From contig JANWWJ010000044.1 of assembly GCA_025056305.1 (NCBI GenBank), forward strand, positions 1 through 64,000: 64,000 nucleotides of DNA. The letters are read 5' to 3'. This document shows, one piece after another, positions 46,581 through 55,703 of this stretch. Origin of the DNA: Chitinophagales bacterium. GTDB taxonomy: Bacteria > Bacteroidota > Bacteroidia > Chitinophagales > UBA10324. How positions within the stretch are numbered: the first letter of the stretch is position 1; every line of letters starts with the position of its first letter. Below the pieces are notes generated by a model that made no database searches, was not told the origin of the DNA, and was given only the letters and a program-made list of their open reading frames with translations. The translations under genes were made by a program, and so were the position numbers.

Positions 46581-48176
46581 ATGACTACCACGGACATTCG
46601 CCCCGAGGAAATTTCAGCCATCCTGCGCCAGCAGCTCAGCGGCTACACCACCGCGGCTGAATTGGAAGAAGTAGGTGTGGTCTTGCAAGTAGGCGATGGT
46701 ATTGCCCGCATCTATGGGCTCACCAATGCACAGGCTGGTGAGCTCGTTGAGTTTGAAGAAGGCACGCAAGCCATCGTCCTCAATCTCGAAGAAGACAACG
46801 TGGGGGTAGTGCTCATGGGCGAAGGCTCCAAAATTAAAGAAGGGGATACCGTGCGCCGAACCGGCCGCATTGCTTCCATCCTCGTTGGGGAAGGCATGTT
46901 GGGCCGCGTCGTCAACACCCTCGGCGAACCTATCGACGGCAAAGGCCCTCTGACCGGCCAGCTCTACGAAATGCCTTTGGAGCGAAAAGCTCCCGGAGTG
47001 ATTTACCGTCAGCCTGTCAAAGAACCGCTGCAAACCGGCATTAAGGCCATCGATGCCATGATCCCCATAGGGCGTGGCCAGCGTGAGCTCATCATCGGTG
47101 ACCGACAGACCGGCAAAACAGCCATCGCCTTAGACACCATCATCAACCAACGTGAGTTTTATGAACGAGGCGAACCGGTGTATTGCATTTATGTAGGCTG
47201 TGGTCAAAAAGCCTCTACCATTGCCATGGTCGCCAAAACCTTGGAAGAATACGGGGCCATGCCTTACACTATCATTGTGGCGGCCTCAGCCAGCGATCCC
47301 GCCCCGCTGCAATTCTACGCACCTTTTGCTGGCTGCGCTATCGGTGAATACTTCCGCGACACCGGCCGCCCGGCGCTTATCGTTTACGATGATCTGTCGA
47401 AGCAGGCCGTAGCTTATCGTGAAGTGTCGCTTTTACTGAGGCGCCCGCCCGGCCGCGAAGCTTATCCCGGCGACATTTTTTACTTGCATTCCCGCTTGCT
47501 GGAACGTGCCGCCAAAATCAATGAAACCGACAGCGTAGCCCGGCAAATGAATGACCTTCCTGAATCCATCCGTCATCTGGTCAAAGGCGGTGGTTCCCTC
47601 ACTGCTCTGCCCATCATCGAGACTCAGGCAGGCGACGTATCGGCATACATTCCCACCAATGTCATCTCTATAACCGACGGTCAAATTTTTTTAGATGCCA
47701 ACCTTTTTAATGCGGGCATCCGACCAGCCATCAACGTAGGAATCTCCGTAAGCCGCGTAGGAGGAAATGCACAGATTAAAAGCATGAAAAAAGTGGCGGG
47801 CACGCTTAAACTCGACCAGGCTCAATATAGGGAACTGGAGGCTTTTGCCAAGTTCGGCTCCGACCTGGATGCCGCCACCAAGGCCGTTCTGGAAAAAGGG
47901 GCCCGCAACGTGGAAATCCTAAAGCAGCGACAGTTCGCACCCATGCCCGTAGAAAAACAAATAGCCATCATTTACCTGGGCACTCAGGGCCTGCTGATGA
48001 ATATTCCGGTTAACCGCATTAAAGAATTCGAGGAAGATTTCTTACATGTCATGGAAGCTCACCACAAAGACGTGTTGGAAGAACTGCGCAAAGGCGGCTT
48101 GAGTGATGAAGCCTTAGCCCGCATCCGCCAGGTGGCTAAGGAGGTAGAAGCCAAATATGTAAAGAAAGCTTCGTGA
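46581..48176 (+). CDS. atpA: ATP synthase F1 subunit alpha
   Basis: 531 residues with the N-terminal barrel ([13 protein letters not shown]), the P-loop GDRQTGKTA near residue 172 and the [28 protein letters not shown] stretch. It is the regulatory nucleotide-binding subunit of F1. Its partner beta (atpD) is not in this window, which is common in Bacteroidota where atpD-atpC form a separate locus. Confidence 0.97.
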   Translation: MTTTDIRPEEISAILRQQLSGYTTAAELEEVGVVLQVGDGIARIYGLTNAQAGELVEFEEGTQAIVLNLEEDNVGVVLMGEGSKIKEGDTVRRTGRIASILVGEGMLGRVVNTLGEPIDGKGPLTGQLYEMPLERKAPGVIYRQPVKEPLQTGIKAIDAMIPIGRGQRELIIGDRQTGKTAIALDTIINQREFYERGEPVYCIYVGCGQKASTIAMVAKTLEEYGAMPYTIIVAASASDPAPLQFYAPFAGCAIGEYFRDTGRPALIVYDDLSKQAVAYREVSLLLRRPPGREAYPGDIFYLHSRLLERAAKINETDSVARQMNDLPESIRHLVKGGGSLTALPIIETQAGDVSAYIPTNVISITDGQIFLDANLFNAGIRPAINVGISVSRVGGNAQIKSMKKVAGTLKLDQAQYRELEAFAKFGSDLDAATKAVLEKGARNVEILKQRQFAPMPVEKQIAIIYLGTQGLLMNIPVNRIKEFEEDFLHVMEAHHKDVLEELRKGGLSDEALARIRQVAKEVEAKYVKKAS

Positions 48177-48202
48177 CTAGAGCATTTCAATTCAAGTAAG
48201 CT

Positions 48203-49075
48203 ATGCCGGGGCAGCTTAAAGAAGTACGCAACCGCATCAAAAGCGTACAGAACACGCAGCAGATCACCAAAGCCATGAAAATGGTGGCTGCGGCCAAACT
48301 GCGTCGTGCTACAGAGCGCATTATCCAAATCCGGCCCTATGCAGCCAAGCTGACAGACATCATGAGCAATTTGGTGGGCGATTCAGGTGTCACCAGCCCT
48401 TACGCACGACGCACGGAGCCGCCCCGTAAGGTGCTTGTGGTAGTCGTAACTTCTGACCGTGGATTGGCCGGGGCCTTCAATGCAAACATCATCCGCCTGG
48501 CCAGGCAGCACGTTCAAGAACACTACAGCAGGCAGCTCCAAGCAGGCCAGCTTATGGTCATGCCCGTTGGTCGCAAGGCCTACGACGCCTTTCGGCGCCT
48601 CGCATGGCCCCTACAAACCGATTTTGTCAACCTGTTCCATAGGCTCTCCTTTGAGCATAGTCAACAAGCTTCTCAATGGTTGATGGACGCTTTTCGCCAA
48701 GAACAGTTTGATGCCATTGACCTGGTATATGCCCAGTTCAAAAATGCCGCTACACAGATTTTCACCGTAGAACCCTATTTGCCGGTCGTAAAAAGTCAAG
48801 GAGGCAAAACAGCTACAAATTATCTTTTCGAGCCTGATCAGGAACAGTTGTTAAATAAGTTGATTCCTCAGATCCTCAATACCCGATTCTTCCGTGTCTT
48901 GTTGGACAGCAATGCCAGTGAGCACGGTGCCCGTATGACTGCTATGGATAAGGCTACCGAAAACGCTCAAGAATTATTACGAGAACTTTCTATAAAATAC
49001 AACCGCGCCCGGCAGGCGGCCATCACGACTGAAATTACCGAGATTGTCTCGGGAGCTGCTGCCTTGCGGGGCTGA
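48203..49075 (+). CDS. atpG: ATP synthase F1 subunit gamma
   Basis: 290 residues. The N-terminal [27 protein letters not shown] helix and the C-terminal [17 protein letters not shown] segment are the two halves of the central shaft. It ends the operon, 26 bases after atpA; the rpmB promoter begins just after its stop. Confidence 0.97.
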   Translation: MPGQLKEVRNRIKSVQNTQQITKAMKMVAAAKLRRATERIIQIRPYAAKLTDIMSNLVGDSGVTSPYARRTEPPRKVLVVVVTSDRGLAGAFNANIIRLARQHVQEHYSRQLQAGQLMVMPVGRKAYDAFRRLAWPLQTDFVNLFHRLSFEHSQQASQWLMDAFRQEQFDAIDLVYAQFKNAATQIFTVEPYLPVVKSQGGKTATNYLFEPDQEQLLNKLIPQILNTRFFRVLLDSNASEHGARMTAMDKATENAQELLRELSIKYNRARQAAITTEITEIVSGAAALRG

Positions 49076-49079
49076 GCAG

Positions 49080-49109
49080 TTGCCCGTACGTCAGCTTCCT
49101 TTATCTTTG
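49080..49109 (+). promoter_or_regulatory. Bacteroidota promoter for rpmB-rpmG-DUF4295
   Basis: TTG at 49080-49082, 19 bases of spacer and TATCTTTG at 49102-49109, an almost ideal Bacteroidota vegetative promoter. It begins 4 bases after the atpG stop, and its last base is 19 bases before the rpmB ATG. Confidence 0.8.
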
Positions 49110-49128
49110 CAGCCCTCAAACATCAGTC

Positions 49129-49365
49129 ATGGCTCGTGTCTGCGCTCTTACGGGAAAAAAGACCTTGTTTGGCCATAAGGTTTCGCATTCAAACCGAAAA
49201 ACCAAACGCAGGTTCCAGCCCAACCTGCAGCGCAAGCGGTTTTTCATTCCCGAAGAAAACCGGTGGATTGAACTGAAAGTATCTACCAGCGCTTTGCGCA
49301 CGATTAACAAAAAAGGCATTAGTGCCGTGTTGCGCGAAGCCCGAGAAAAAGGAATTTTGGTTTAA
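49129..49365 (+). CDS. rpmB: 50S ribosomal protein L28
   Basis: 78 residues. It starts with [10 protein letters not shown] and carries the [19 protein letters not shown] basic segment of bL28, and ends in a [13 protein letters not shown] helix. Only one Cys is present near the start, so no zinc ribbon is expected. There is no Shine-Dalgarno sequence upstream, as usual for this phylum. rpmG follows after 18 bases. Confidence 0.97.
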   Translation: MARVCALTGKKTLFGHKVSHSNRKTKRRFQPNLQRKRFFIPEENRWIELKVSTSALRTINKKGISAVLREAREKGILV

Positions 49366-49383
49366 CAATGAACATGGTCGGCA

Positions 49384-49566
49384 ATGGCTAAAAAAGAAAA
49401 CCGCATACAAGTAATTCTGGAATGTACCGAACACAAAAACTCAGGACTTCCAGGCACCAGCCGGTACATCACCACCAAAAACAAAAAAAACACCCCTAAT
49501 CGCCTTGAACTTCGGAAATACAACCCCATTTTGCGCCGCATGACGCTGCACAGAGAAATCAAATAA
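49384..49566 (+). CDS. rpmG: 50S ribosomal protein L33
   Basis: 60 residues with [23 protein letters not shown] and [17 protein letters not shown], the bL33 signature. It keeps one Cys where zinc-binding forms have CxxC, and none in the second pair, so it is a zinc-free (C-minus) type. It lies between rpmB and DUF4295. Confidence 0.97.
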   Translation: MAKKENRIQVILECTEHKNSGLPGTSRYITTKNKKNTPNRLELRKYNPILRRMTLHREIK

Positions 49567-49596
49567 ATTTTTCATGAACTAAAAAACTTCACTGTT

Positions 49597-49788
49597 ATGG
49601 CAAAAGACGCAGGAAAAAAATCCAAGAACGCAAAGGTTGTAAAAGATCCGGCCATGTCGGCCGCTTCAAAATCGTACGTGCGCGTTATCGTCAGCGAACG
49701 AAATGAAAAAACGGGGTCATACGTTTTTAAGGAAAAAATCATTCACAAAGACTTGGTCAAAGACTTTCTGGCCACACAGGGCAAATAA
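49597..49788 (+). CDS. DUF4295 family small basic protein, likely ribosomal
   Basis: 63 residues, Lys-rich at both ends, with SAASKSYVRVIVSERNEKTGSYVFKEKI as its core. It matches DUF4295 by position after rpmG and by sequence type; the family is essentially restricted to Bacteroidota. From memory, a small extra large-subunit protein called bL38 seen in a Flavobacterium ribosome structure may be this family; I am not certain of that link. A strong hairpin follows. Confidence 0.85.
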   Translation: MAKDAGKKSKNAKVVKDPAMSAASKSYVRVIVSERNEKTGSYVFKEKIIHKDLVKDFLATQGK

Positions 49789-49805
49789 ACGGGCTTCTCG
49801 AGTAC

Positions 49806-49842
49806 AAAACAGCTTCTCTGCCGCTTCCAGAGAAGCTGTTTT
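49806..49842 (+). terminator. Hairpin terminator after DUF4295
   Basis: A perfect 15-bp stem (49806-49820 with 49828-49842), 7-base loop, with A-rich left arm and T-rich right arm, so it could stop transcription in either direction. It separates the ribosomal genes from ftsY. Confidence 0.85.
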
Positions 49843-49868
49843 GTTTGTGGCACCTTAGCTTTTTACCC

Positions 49869-50822
49869 ATGTCATGGTTTCGCTTTCTGACCAAAGAAAA
49901 AAAAGAAGACCTCAGCAAAGGCCTGGAAAAGACGCGGCGTAGCTTTTGGTCGCGCCTTGCCGGACTGTTGGGCAGCAAACCTCGATTGGATGCCTCAGAC
50001 CTGGAAGCCGTTGAAGAAGCTCTGATCAGTGCTGATGTCGGGCTGGAAACCACCGCTAAGCTTATCGGCCGGTTAGAACAGCGGCTATCGAAAGGCAATC
50101 AGGCCAATGCCTCTGCGCTTCACGCGCTGTTGGCCGAAGAAACTGTGCGCTTGTTTCCCCGGCTTGAGCAACAAACACCTTTTACGTTACCTGAAGGCAT
50201 CAGGCCATATGTCATTCTGGTGGTTGGAGTGAACGGCGTGGGAAAAACTACGACCGTAGGTAAGCTGGCCTATCAGTATAAACAGCAGGGCTACAGCGTT
50301 CTCCTGGGAGCTGCCGACACCTTTCGGGCTGCTGCCATTGATCAGTTGGTGATATGGAGCCAGCGGGTTGATGTCCCCCTCATCCGCCGCGAGCAGGGGA
50401 GTGATCCGGCTTCCGTAGCCTACGATACCGTGAACGCCGCCGTAGCCCGCAAAGCTGACGTCGTGCTCATCGACACGGCAGGCCGCTTACACAATAAAGT
50501 CAATCTAATGAATGAATTATCCAAAATCCGACGCGTCATTCAAAAGGTGATAGCCGAAGCACCGCATGAGGTGTTGCTGGTGCTGGATGCCACCACCGGC
50601 CAAAACGCCGTGGAACAAGCACGCCAATTCTCCGAGGCAACTTCAGTCACTGGCCTTGTACTCACCAAACTGGACGGCACAGCCAAAGGAGGTGTGGTGC
50701 TGGCTATTGCCGACCGTTTCGGCATTCCCGTACGCTATGTGGGGGTCGGGGAGAAAGTGGAACACCTGCAGCCATTTGACAGCGAGGCTTTCGCCCAAGC
50801 CATGTTTGCGCAGCAAGTATAA
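49869..50822 (+). CDS. ftsY: Signal recognition particle receptor FtsY
   Basis: 317 residues from the ATG at 49869 (a TTG eight codons upstream is also in frame). A short basic N-terminal segment is followed by the NG domain: GVNGVGKTTTVGKLA (P-loop), DTFRAAAIDQL, DTAGRLHNKVNLM and TKLDGTAKGG. It lacks the long acidic A domain of the E. coli protein, as in many Bacteroidota. It receives ribosome-SRP complexes at the inner membrane. Confidence 0.96.
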   Translation: MSWFRFLTKEKKEDLSKGLEKTRRSFWSRLAGLLGSKPRLDASDLEAVEEALISADVGLETTAKLIGRLEQRLSKGNQANASALHALLAEETVRLFPRLEQQTPFTLPEGIRPYVILVVGVNGVGKTTTVGKLAYQYKQQGYSVLLGAADTFRAAAIDQLVIWSQRVDVPLIRREQGSDPASVAYDTVNAAVARKADVVLIDTAGRLHNKVNLMNELSKIRRVIQKVIAEAPHEVLLVLDATTGQNAVEQARQFSEATSVTGLVLTKLDGTAKGGVVLAIADRFGIPVRYVGVGEKVEHLQPFDSEAFAQAMFAQQV

Positions 50823-50830
50823 AAAATCTA

Positions 50831-50861
50831 TTTGGTTAGAATTTCAAACTTATTACTTTTG
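50831..50861 (+). promoter_or_regulatory. Bacteroidota promoter for the P460-like lipoprotein gene
   Basis: TTTG at 50831-50834, 19 bases of spacer, then TACTTTTG at 50854-50861: an exact match to the consensus. About 50 bases lie between the -7 element and the ATG. Confidence 0.8.
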
Positions 50862-50911
50862 CTGCACTGCTTTCGCTTACAGTGTTTTCTCAAATCAAAA
50901 ACCCTCTTACC

Positions 50912-51424
50912 ATGAAACCGTTGTCTTTAGTAATGATGGCTTGCTGCCTTTGGCTGGTAGGTTGCAAAACCGACAAGAAAACAGATTCGGCTGCTGCCGA
51001 AGAAAAAACGCTGCCTGCGGAAGTTTTTTACCCCACTGATTACCGCAACTGGACGCACGTCAAATCCATGGTGCTGGAGCCGGGCCATCCCTTGTACGAA
51101 TCGTTTGGAGGCATTCACCACATCTACGCCAACGCAGAAGCCATGCAGGGTTACCGCAGCGGCATGTTTCCCGACGGTTCCGTCATCGTCTTTGACCTGC
51201 TGGAAGCTGTGCGCAAGGACAGCGCCGTCAGCGAAGGCAACCGCAAGGTCATTGGCGTCATGTATAAAAACAGCAAGGTGTTTACCGAAACCGGTGGCTG
51301 GGGCTTTGGTGGCTTCAGTGACCAGCAGGGAACCCGCGTTCAGCTGGACCCCAAATCGGCCTGTTTCAACTGCCATGCCGGCCGCAAGGATTTTGACTAT
51401 GTGTTCAGCAGCTACCGGCCCTGA
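50912..51424 (+). CDS. Cytochrome P460-like lipoprotein
   Basis: 170 residues from the ATG at 50912. The lipobox is WLVGC (Cys18). A canonical haem site CFNCHAG is at about 151-155 near the C-terminus, as in the P460 family, whose members have haem covalently bound and cross-linked to a Lys. The pattern YPTDYRNWTHVKSMVLEPGHPLY and GGWGFGGF also fits that family. P460 proteins oxidise hydroxylamine or similar small molecules in some bacteria; the role here is not clear. It would sit on the periplasmic side of a membrane. Confidence 0.78.
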   Translation: MKPLSLVMMACCLWLVGCKTDKKTDSAAAEEKTLPAEVFYPTDYRNWTHVKSMVLEPGHPLYESFGGIHHIYANAEAMQGYRSGMFPDGSVIVFDLLEAVRKDSAVSEGNRKVIGVMYKNSKVFTETGGWGFGGFSDQQGTRVQLDPKSACFNCHAGRKDFDYVFSSYRP

Positions 51425-51482
51425 CTGCCTCGTAAACCCAATTGGCCTGATTATTGCCCGGCGGTAAAAAAAGCTTAACGCA

Positions 51483-51896
51483 ATGAACCGATTGCTTGCG
51501 GTACTAATGGTTGCCGCTTTTTTGGGCGCCTGCAAAAAAGATGACGATGGCTCGGCCAGCGAAGTTTCCCAGACCGTTCAAAACGGCCAATGGCGTATAA
51601 CGAAATTCATCGAAGATTCTGTGGACCACACGAGCGATTTCAGCGGCTATGTGTTTACATTCAATGCCAACGGTACGGTAACAGCCACCAATGGCAGCAA
51701 TACCGTTTCGGGCACCTGGGGCACTCGCAACGACTCGGGTAAAACCAAATTTGATCTGTATTTCAGCTCGCCATACGAGTTTGAGGAAATCAGCGAAGAC
51801 TGGGTTGTGCTTTCCTTCACCTCCACGCTGATTGACCTGGAACACATCAGCGGTGGCGACGGCAGTGTAGACCATCTTACATTTGAAAAAATTTAA
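51483..51896 (+). CDS. Lipocalin-like small lipoprotein, function unknown
   Basis: 137 residues. Lipobox FLGAC (Cys17) followed by a KKDDD linker. The rest shows alternating beta strands with VFTFNANGTVTATNG and SGTWGTRND, the pattern of lipocalin-like lipoproteins that are common in Bacteroidota. It follows the P460-like gene by 58 bases and precedes a strong terminator, so the two may share a transcript. Confidence 0.75.
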   Translation: MNRLLAVLMVAAFLGACKKDDDGSASEVSQTVQNGQWRITKFIEDSVDHTSDFSGYVFTFNANGTVTATNGSNTVSGTWGTRNDSGKTKFDLYFSSPYEFEEISEDWVVLSFTSTLIDLEHISGGDGSVDHLTFEKI

Positions 51897-51916
51897 TTAT
51901 TCATAAAACGCTATTC

Positions 51917-51950
51917 AGCAAAAAGCCCTCCTTGAGGAGGGCTTTTTGCT
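51917..51950 (+). terminator. Rho-independent terminator after the lipoprotein genes
   Basis: A perfect 15-bp stem (51917-51931 with 51936-51950), TTGA loop, A-rich left and T-rich right arms. Either strand could use it. About 190 bases without visible features follow before the oxidase gene. Confidence 0.9.
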
Positions 51951-52139
51951 TGACCGGCATCAAAGTATTTGGGGGCCTATTCAAAAAACCGAATTCCTCC
52001 GGAATGGTCTTTTGATATCGCTCGTCGGTTCCTGGTTTTACCACTCATCGGTTCCACAATAAAGGGAAGATTTTTGTAATATGTTTCTGGGATCACCGCC
52101 CTATCAGAAGAGGCCGGAGGGAAGAAATAAATCGATTTT

Positions 52140-53069
52140 TTACCATTCTTCTGCCAGCCTTACCACTTCACGCGCACAGCCCCAGGCCAAGGTAAAGCCG
52201 CTGCCGCCATGGCCGTAATTATGAATCAGGTTGCCGCTCCGCTCTACCCGAACGTGTGGGCGCCACGGCCTGAGCCCTGCCCATTGGGTCAGGCGACGCG
52301 CCTGCATCACCTGCGGTTGCAGCACTGCAGCGCGCCGCAAGATATCTTGCAGCGCAGGTTCATCAGTGGTTTCGGTATAAACGCCCTCTTCCCGTGTGCC
52401 ACCTACCAACAGGCCGTCGCTGCGTTGCACCAGATAGGTGGGCTCCTGTTCGTCCAGCAGAATAGGCAGAGGTAGCTGCATATCCAACATGACGATCTGA
52501 CCTTTGACCGGCTTGACCAACTCATCGTCAGCCAGTTGACGGGCTGCCAGTCCACTGCAGTTGACTACCAGGTCGCCATCATTCTGCAGAGAATTCAGCT
52601 GCTCAATCCTACGCACTTCTATGGTTCCGCCCAAACCGAGAAACTGCTCCATGAGGTAGGGCATGAACAGCTGCGTTTCAATCAGCGGAACCGTAAGCGC
52701 CCAGCCGAAATCATAGGCACAGGGCAGATCCCGTTCGGAAAGGGGGCGCATGATGCCTTCGGGAATCGCCCGAAACCAGGCTGCATGCCCGAAGTCATCG
52801 CCGCGTCCGAAACGATGCAGCTCAGTCAAGCGAACTCCCGACCTACGATCGTATGCCCATTTTTTATATTCATAATAGCTTTCTATTGCCCAGCCGGCAG
52901 CCCGATCGTCATTGATGTAATACGGCGACCAGAACGCTGCAGCCTTGTCCGAAGTGGTCTGCGGCGGCAACCGCTCTGCCACGATATGAACCTGATGGCC
53001 CTGCCGGCGCAGCAGTATCGCCGACGACAGGCCGGAAATGCCGCAACCGATGACGATAATTTTTTTCAT
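52140..53069 (-). CDS. D-amino-acid oxidase-like FAD-dependent oxidoreductase
   Basis: 309 residues. VIGCGISGLSSA (about 6-17) is the FAD-binding beta-alpha-beta; GLRPWRPHVRVE (about 265-276) and HNYGHGGSGFTLAWG (about 283-297) closely resemble the DAAO signatures, including the Arg that binds the substrate carboxylate. DAAO oxidises D-amino acids to 2-oxo acids with release of ammonia and hydrogen peroxide. Glycine oxidase and related flavoproteins are the alternative, but the C-terminal signature favours DAAO. It is monocistronic and divergent from the cyanophycinase-like gene. Confidence 0.85.
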   Translation of the reverse strand: MKKIIVIGCGISGLSSAILLRRQGHQVHIVAERLPPQTTSDKAAAFWSPYYINDDRAAGWAIESYYEYKKWAYDRRSGVRLTELHRFGRGDDFGHAAWFRAIPEGIMRPLSERDLPCAYDFGWALTVPLIETQLFMPYLMEQFLGLGGTIEVRRIEQLNSLQNDGDLVVNCSGLAARQLADDELVKPVKGQIVMLDMQLPLPILLDEQEPTYLVQRSDGLLVGGTREEGVYTETTDEPALQDILRRAAVLQPQVMQARRLTQWAGLRPWRPHVRVERSGNLIHNYGHGGSGFTLAWGCAREVVRLAEEW

Positions 53070-53153
53070 GGGATGCAGCGTCTAATATAAGCGGCGCGGC
53101 AGGCAACGCCACATCTCGGCCGGCTTCTTCCGGTAGACCTGTGTATCTTGCTC

Positions 53154-54065
53154 ATGCTACTTGCCATGAACACTACAGGTTCCTCCATTTCCGATATCGT
53201 AAACAATCTTTTCTCTCTGCTGTTAGGCCTTGGATTATCAGTCGGAACAGTGCTGCAACCTGGCTGCACGCCACCCGCAGACCAGCCGGAAGCCGTTCCA
53301 CCATACGGCACCCTGTTCATCATCGGCGGCGGTGAACGTGAAGACTCCCTGATGCAGCGCATGGTGAATGCCACCCGTTGGAGCAACGGTGACTTTGTAA
53401 CGGTGGTCACACTGCCCAGCCAGTGGGACAGTACGTTCTTTTACATCAGCAGTCAGTTGCAGCGCCTCACCGGTAAACGCTGTGTGTTGTTTGATTCGGC
53501 TGCCGTCCGCAATGAGCGCAAGCTCGATACGCTGGCCCGATCCGGCATCATCTTTATCAGTGGCGGCGACCAAAGCCGCATGATGGACCTGATTGCAGGC
53601 ACGCCGGTGCGCAACCTCATCGCAAATGCCTATCGCAATGGTGCAACAGTAGGTGGGACCAGCGCCGGGGCTTCGGTGATGAGCCGCATCATGATTACCG
53701 GTAACCAGCTTCTGGACACTTTTTACCGCCCTACGTTTCCGGTGCTGAAATCAAACAACCTCGAAACCCGTGAAGGCCTCGGCTTGCTGGATTCTGTAAT
53801 TGTTGATCAACACTTCATTGTGCGCAGCCGCTACAACCGCATGCTAACCGCCGTGATGGAATTTCCAACCTACCAGTGTATCGGTATTGACGAAAACACG
53901 GCCCTGCTCGTTCGGGGCAGAACAGCAACGGTGATAGGTGAGGCACAGGTTGTGGTGCTCCAGCAGCCGGTCAGGGTACGTCAGAATTCCAAAGGATTTC
54001 TCGCATTAGACGACGTAAAATTTTCCGTATACCTCAGCGGCGAATCCTTCTTCATAAAGCAATAA
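53154..54065 (+). CDS. Cyanophycinase-like serine peptidase (family S51)
   Basis: 303 residues from the ATG at 53154; an ATG at 53166 is equally plausible. GTLFIIGGGERED near the N-terminus, FISGGDQSRM, the nucleophile motif GGTSAGAS (Ser170), and DQHFIVRSRYNR match the S51 family. Cyanophycinase cuts cyanophycin (poly-Asp with Arg side chains) to beta-Asp-Arg; relatives cleave other Asp-linked peptides. No cyanophycin synthetase is seen. A hydrophobic stretch before a PGC sequence at the N-terminus may be a signal or anchor. Confidence 0.8.
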   Translation: MLLAMNTTGSSISDIVNNLFSLLLGLGLSVGTVLQPGCTPPADQPEAVPPYGTLFIIGGGEREDSLMQRMVNATRWSNGDFVTVVTLPSQWDSTFFYISSQLQRLTGKRCVLFDSAAVRNERKLDTLARSGIIFISGGDQSRMMDLIAGTPVRNLIANAYRNGATVGGTSAGASVMSRIMITGNQLLDTFYRPTFPVLKSNNLETREGLGLLDSVIVDQHFIVRSRYNRMLTAVMEFPTYQCIGIDENTALLVRGRTATVIGEAQVVVLQQPVRVRQNSKGFLALDDVKFSVYLSGESFFIKQ

Positions 54066-54213
54066 ACATTAAATATAAAAATACAATATATGAAAAACCA
54101 GTACAAATTTTAACGTCACATTTGTTTTATGGCAAAAGCAACCTCCTGTACTTCCACATTGAACCCCTGGTGCGAGTAAAACCATTTAAATCGACGCACA
54201 GAAGTTTCTCTCG
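54066..54213. other. A+T-rich spacer between convergent genes
   Basis: 148 bases between the cyanophycinase-like and radical SAM genes. I see no hairpin with a T-tract and no credible gene. Confidence 0.4.
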
Positions 54214-55215
54214 CTATGGCCTAATCCATACCTTGGCGCCCTCAGAACAATTCGAGCAAATATCTATGTTAGATCTGCCGGTCAGAATTTTATGTCGAAA
54301 TTGCCGGTAAGGTTCCCCAAACCAAATTTCTTGCAGAGAGTTATTGTTCAGATCACCCATCACATAACGCGCATCCTTGTCAAAGCAACACGGCACCACC
54401 TTACCATCCCACGTAACGACGCAGCCATACCACATGCGCCAGCAGCTGTTCCTCAACCTTCCTTTTAACATCAGTCCATTTTCATTTCTGATATATCTCG
54501 CCAATCTGTCGTCTTCCGGAAGAAACTGCTTTACGCCCTCCTCGTCATAGAGTTGCATGGTTTTGAACACCGCCTGGTCAACCTTCAAAGCTTTCGCCAT
54601 GCTGCGCATGCCACTTAATTCCTTTTCATTATGTTTCCCGATCAGGAACTGAACAACGACCTGTGGGTGCGATTTCCTTAAAGATCGCTTAGCAGCAACA
54701 ACGTTGCGAATTGACTCCAATACACGATCTAACAATCCTCCTACCCGATACTGCTGATAGGATTCCTGCGTTACTCCATCAACCGAAAAAATCAAACGCC
54801 CCAGGCCACTAAGAATCAATTGCTCAGCTTTATACGGATCTATAAAGTGTCCATTGGTGGATGTGACGGTAAACAGTCTCCTCTGGGTGGCATATTGCAC
54901 CATTTCACAAAAGTGGCGATGAAGAAAAGGCTCACCCTGAAAATACAGAGTCAAATAAACTGCATGAGGGGCGACCTGGTCGACGAGGTGTTTGAAGAAA
55001 GTAATATCCATATTGCCTGTAGGTCTTGTAAACGACCTCTTCCCGCTCGGGCATTGCGGACAACGAAGGTTGCATAAGGTCGTTGGTTCGATCGCAACAG
55101 CAGCCGGTAACCCCCTTGTTAAAGGAATTTTTCGCAACCGCGACCAATAAAAAGAGAACCACAACAAAGCAATATTCACCAATCTTTCAGACGTCAACGC
55201 TTGGGTCCAATGCAT
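54214..55215 (-). CDS. Radical SAM/SPASM domain protein
   Basis: 333 residues. The radical SAM cluster is CNLRCPQC (Cys48, 52, 55: CX3CX2C) with the GEPFLHRHF block after it. The C-terminal SPASM part has GCVVTWDGKVVPCCFD, GDLNNNSLQEIW and CSNC, which would bind auxiliary iron-sulfur clusters. SPASM enzymes often modify peptides or carbohydrates by radical chemistry; no substrate or partner gene is evident. It is transcribed alone. Confidence 0.88.
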   Translation of the reverse strand: MHWTQALTSERLVNIALLWFSFYWSRLRKIPLTRGLPAAVAIEPTTLCNLRCPQCPSGKRSFTRPTGNMDITFFKHLVDQVAPHAVYLTLYFQGEPFLHRHFCEMVQYATQRRLFTVTSTNGHFIDPYKAEQLILSGLGRLIFSVDGVTQESYQQYRVGGLLDRVLESIRNVVAAKRSLRKSHPQVVVQFLIGKHNEKELSGMRSMAKALKVDQAVFKTMQLYDEEGVKQFLPEDDRLARYIRNENGLMLKGRLRNSCWRMWYGCVVTWDGKVVPCCFDKDARYVMGDLNNNSLQEIWFGEPYRQFRHKILTGRSNIDICSNCSEGAKVWIRP

Positions 55216-55703
55216 ATTCCTAAGTTAGAAACACTGTTTACAAAACCTGTGAATTGATATTGACAAATCCCCTTGTAGGTGAAAAACCCTGTAGGAATAA
55301 TGTCAATACCAAGGTTAAATCCATCCACATTCGGTGACTAATCAATGTTAAATCAAATAGGAAAAAATGTTTACAAACTATTTCGGGAAGGTTCAATAAC
55401 CATTAATACCATCTTTTCAAGAAAAGCAAAAGAAAAATCCACTCAAAAAGTTATTCATCCCTGCCTGCATCGTTGATAAAGTATCCTCAAGATTTTCCAC
55501 TCTGAAGGTTTTGCATCAGTTGTCAAAAAGTGAATTACACCTGCTGCATCAATACTCAAGGTTTTCTTAAACCAATGTGAAACGAATGTTATCAAAGTGT
55601 CGACAGGCAATTTTCAAAGCAATTTATCTGCTCAATTTCCACTTTTGCACAGCCCTAATAATGTTTAACGATAACTTTGCTTTAGCTTTTTAAAGGAATC
55701 AGG
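55216..55703. other. A+T-rich intergenic region with the nadA promoter
   Basis: A 488-base divergent spacer richer in A+T than its surroundings. It has no credible gene. The right end holds the TAACTTTG element listed separately. I found only DnaA-box-like words with two or more mismatches, so I do not call an origin. Confidence 0.4.
55672..55679 (+). promoter_or_regulatory. Bacteroidota -7 promoter element for nadA
   Basis: TAACTTTG matches TAnnTTTG exactly and ends 24 bases before the GTG start. A TTTTG lies about 24 bases upstream, slightly further than the usual -33 spacing. Confidence 0.55.

Noticed and set aside
55216-55703. Possible replication origin in an A+T-rich spacer
   Set aside because: Only DnaA-box-like words with two or more mismatches; no dnaA, dnaN or gidB neighbour.
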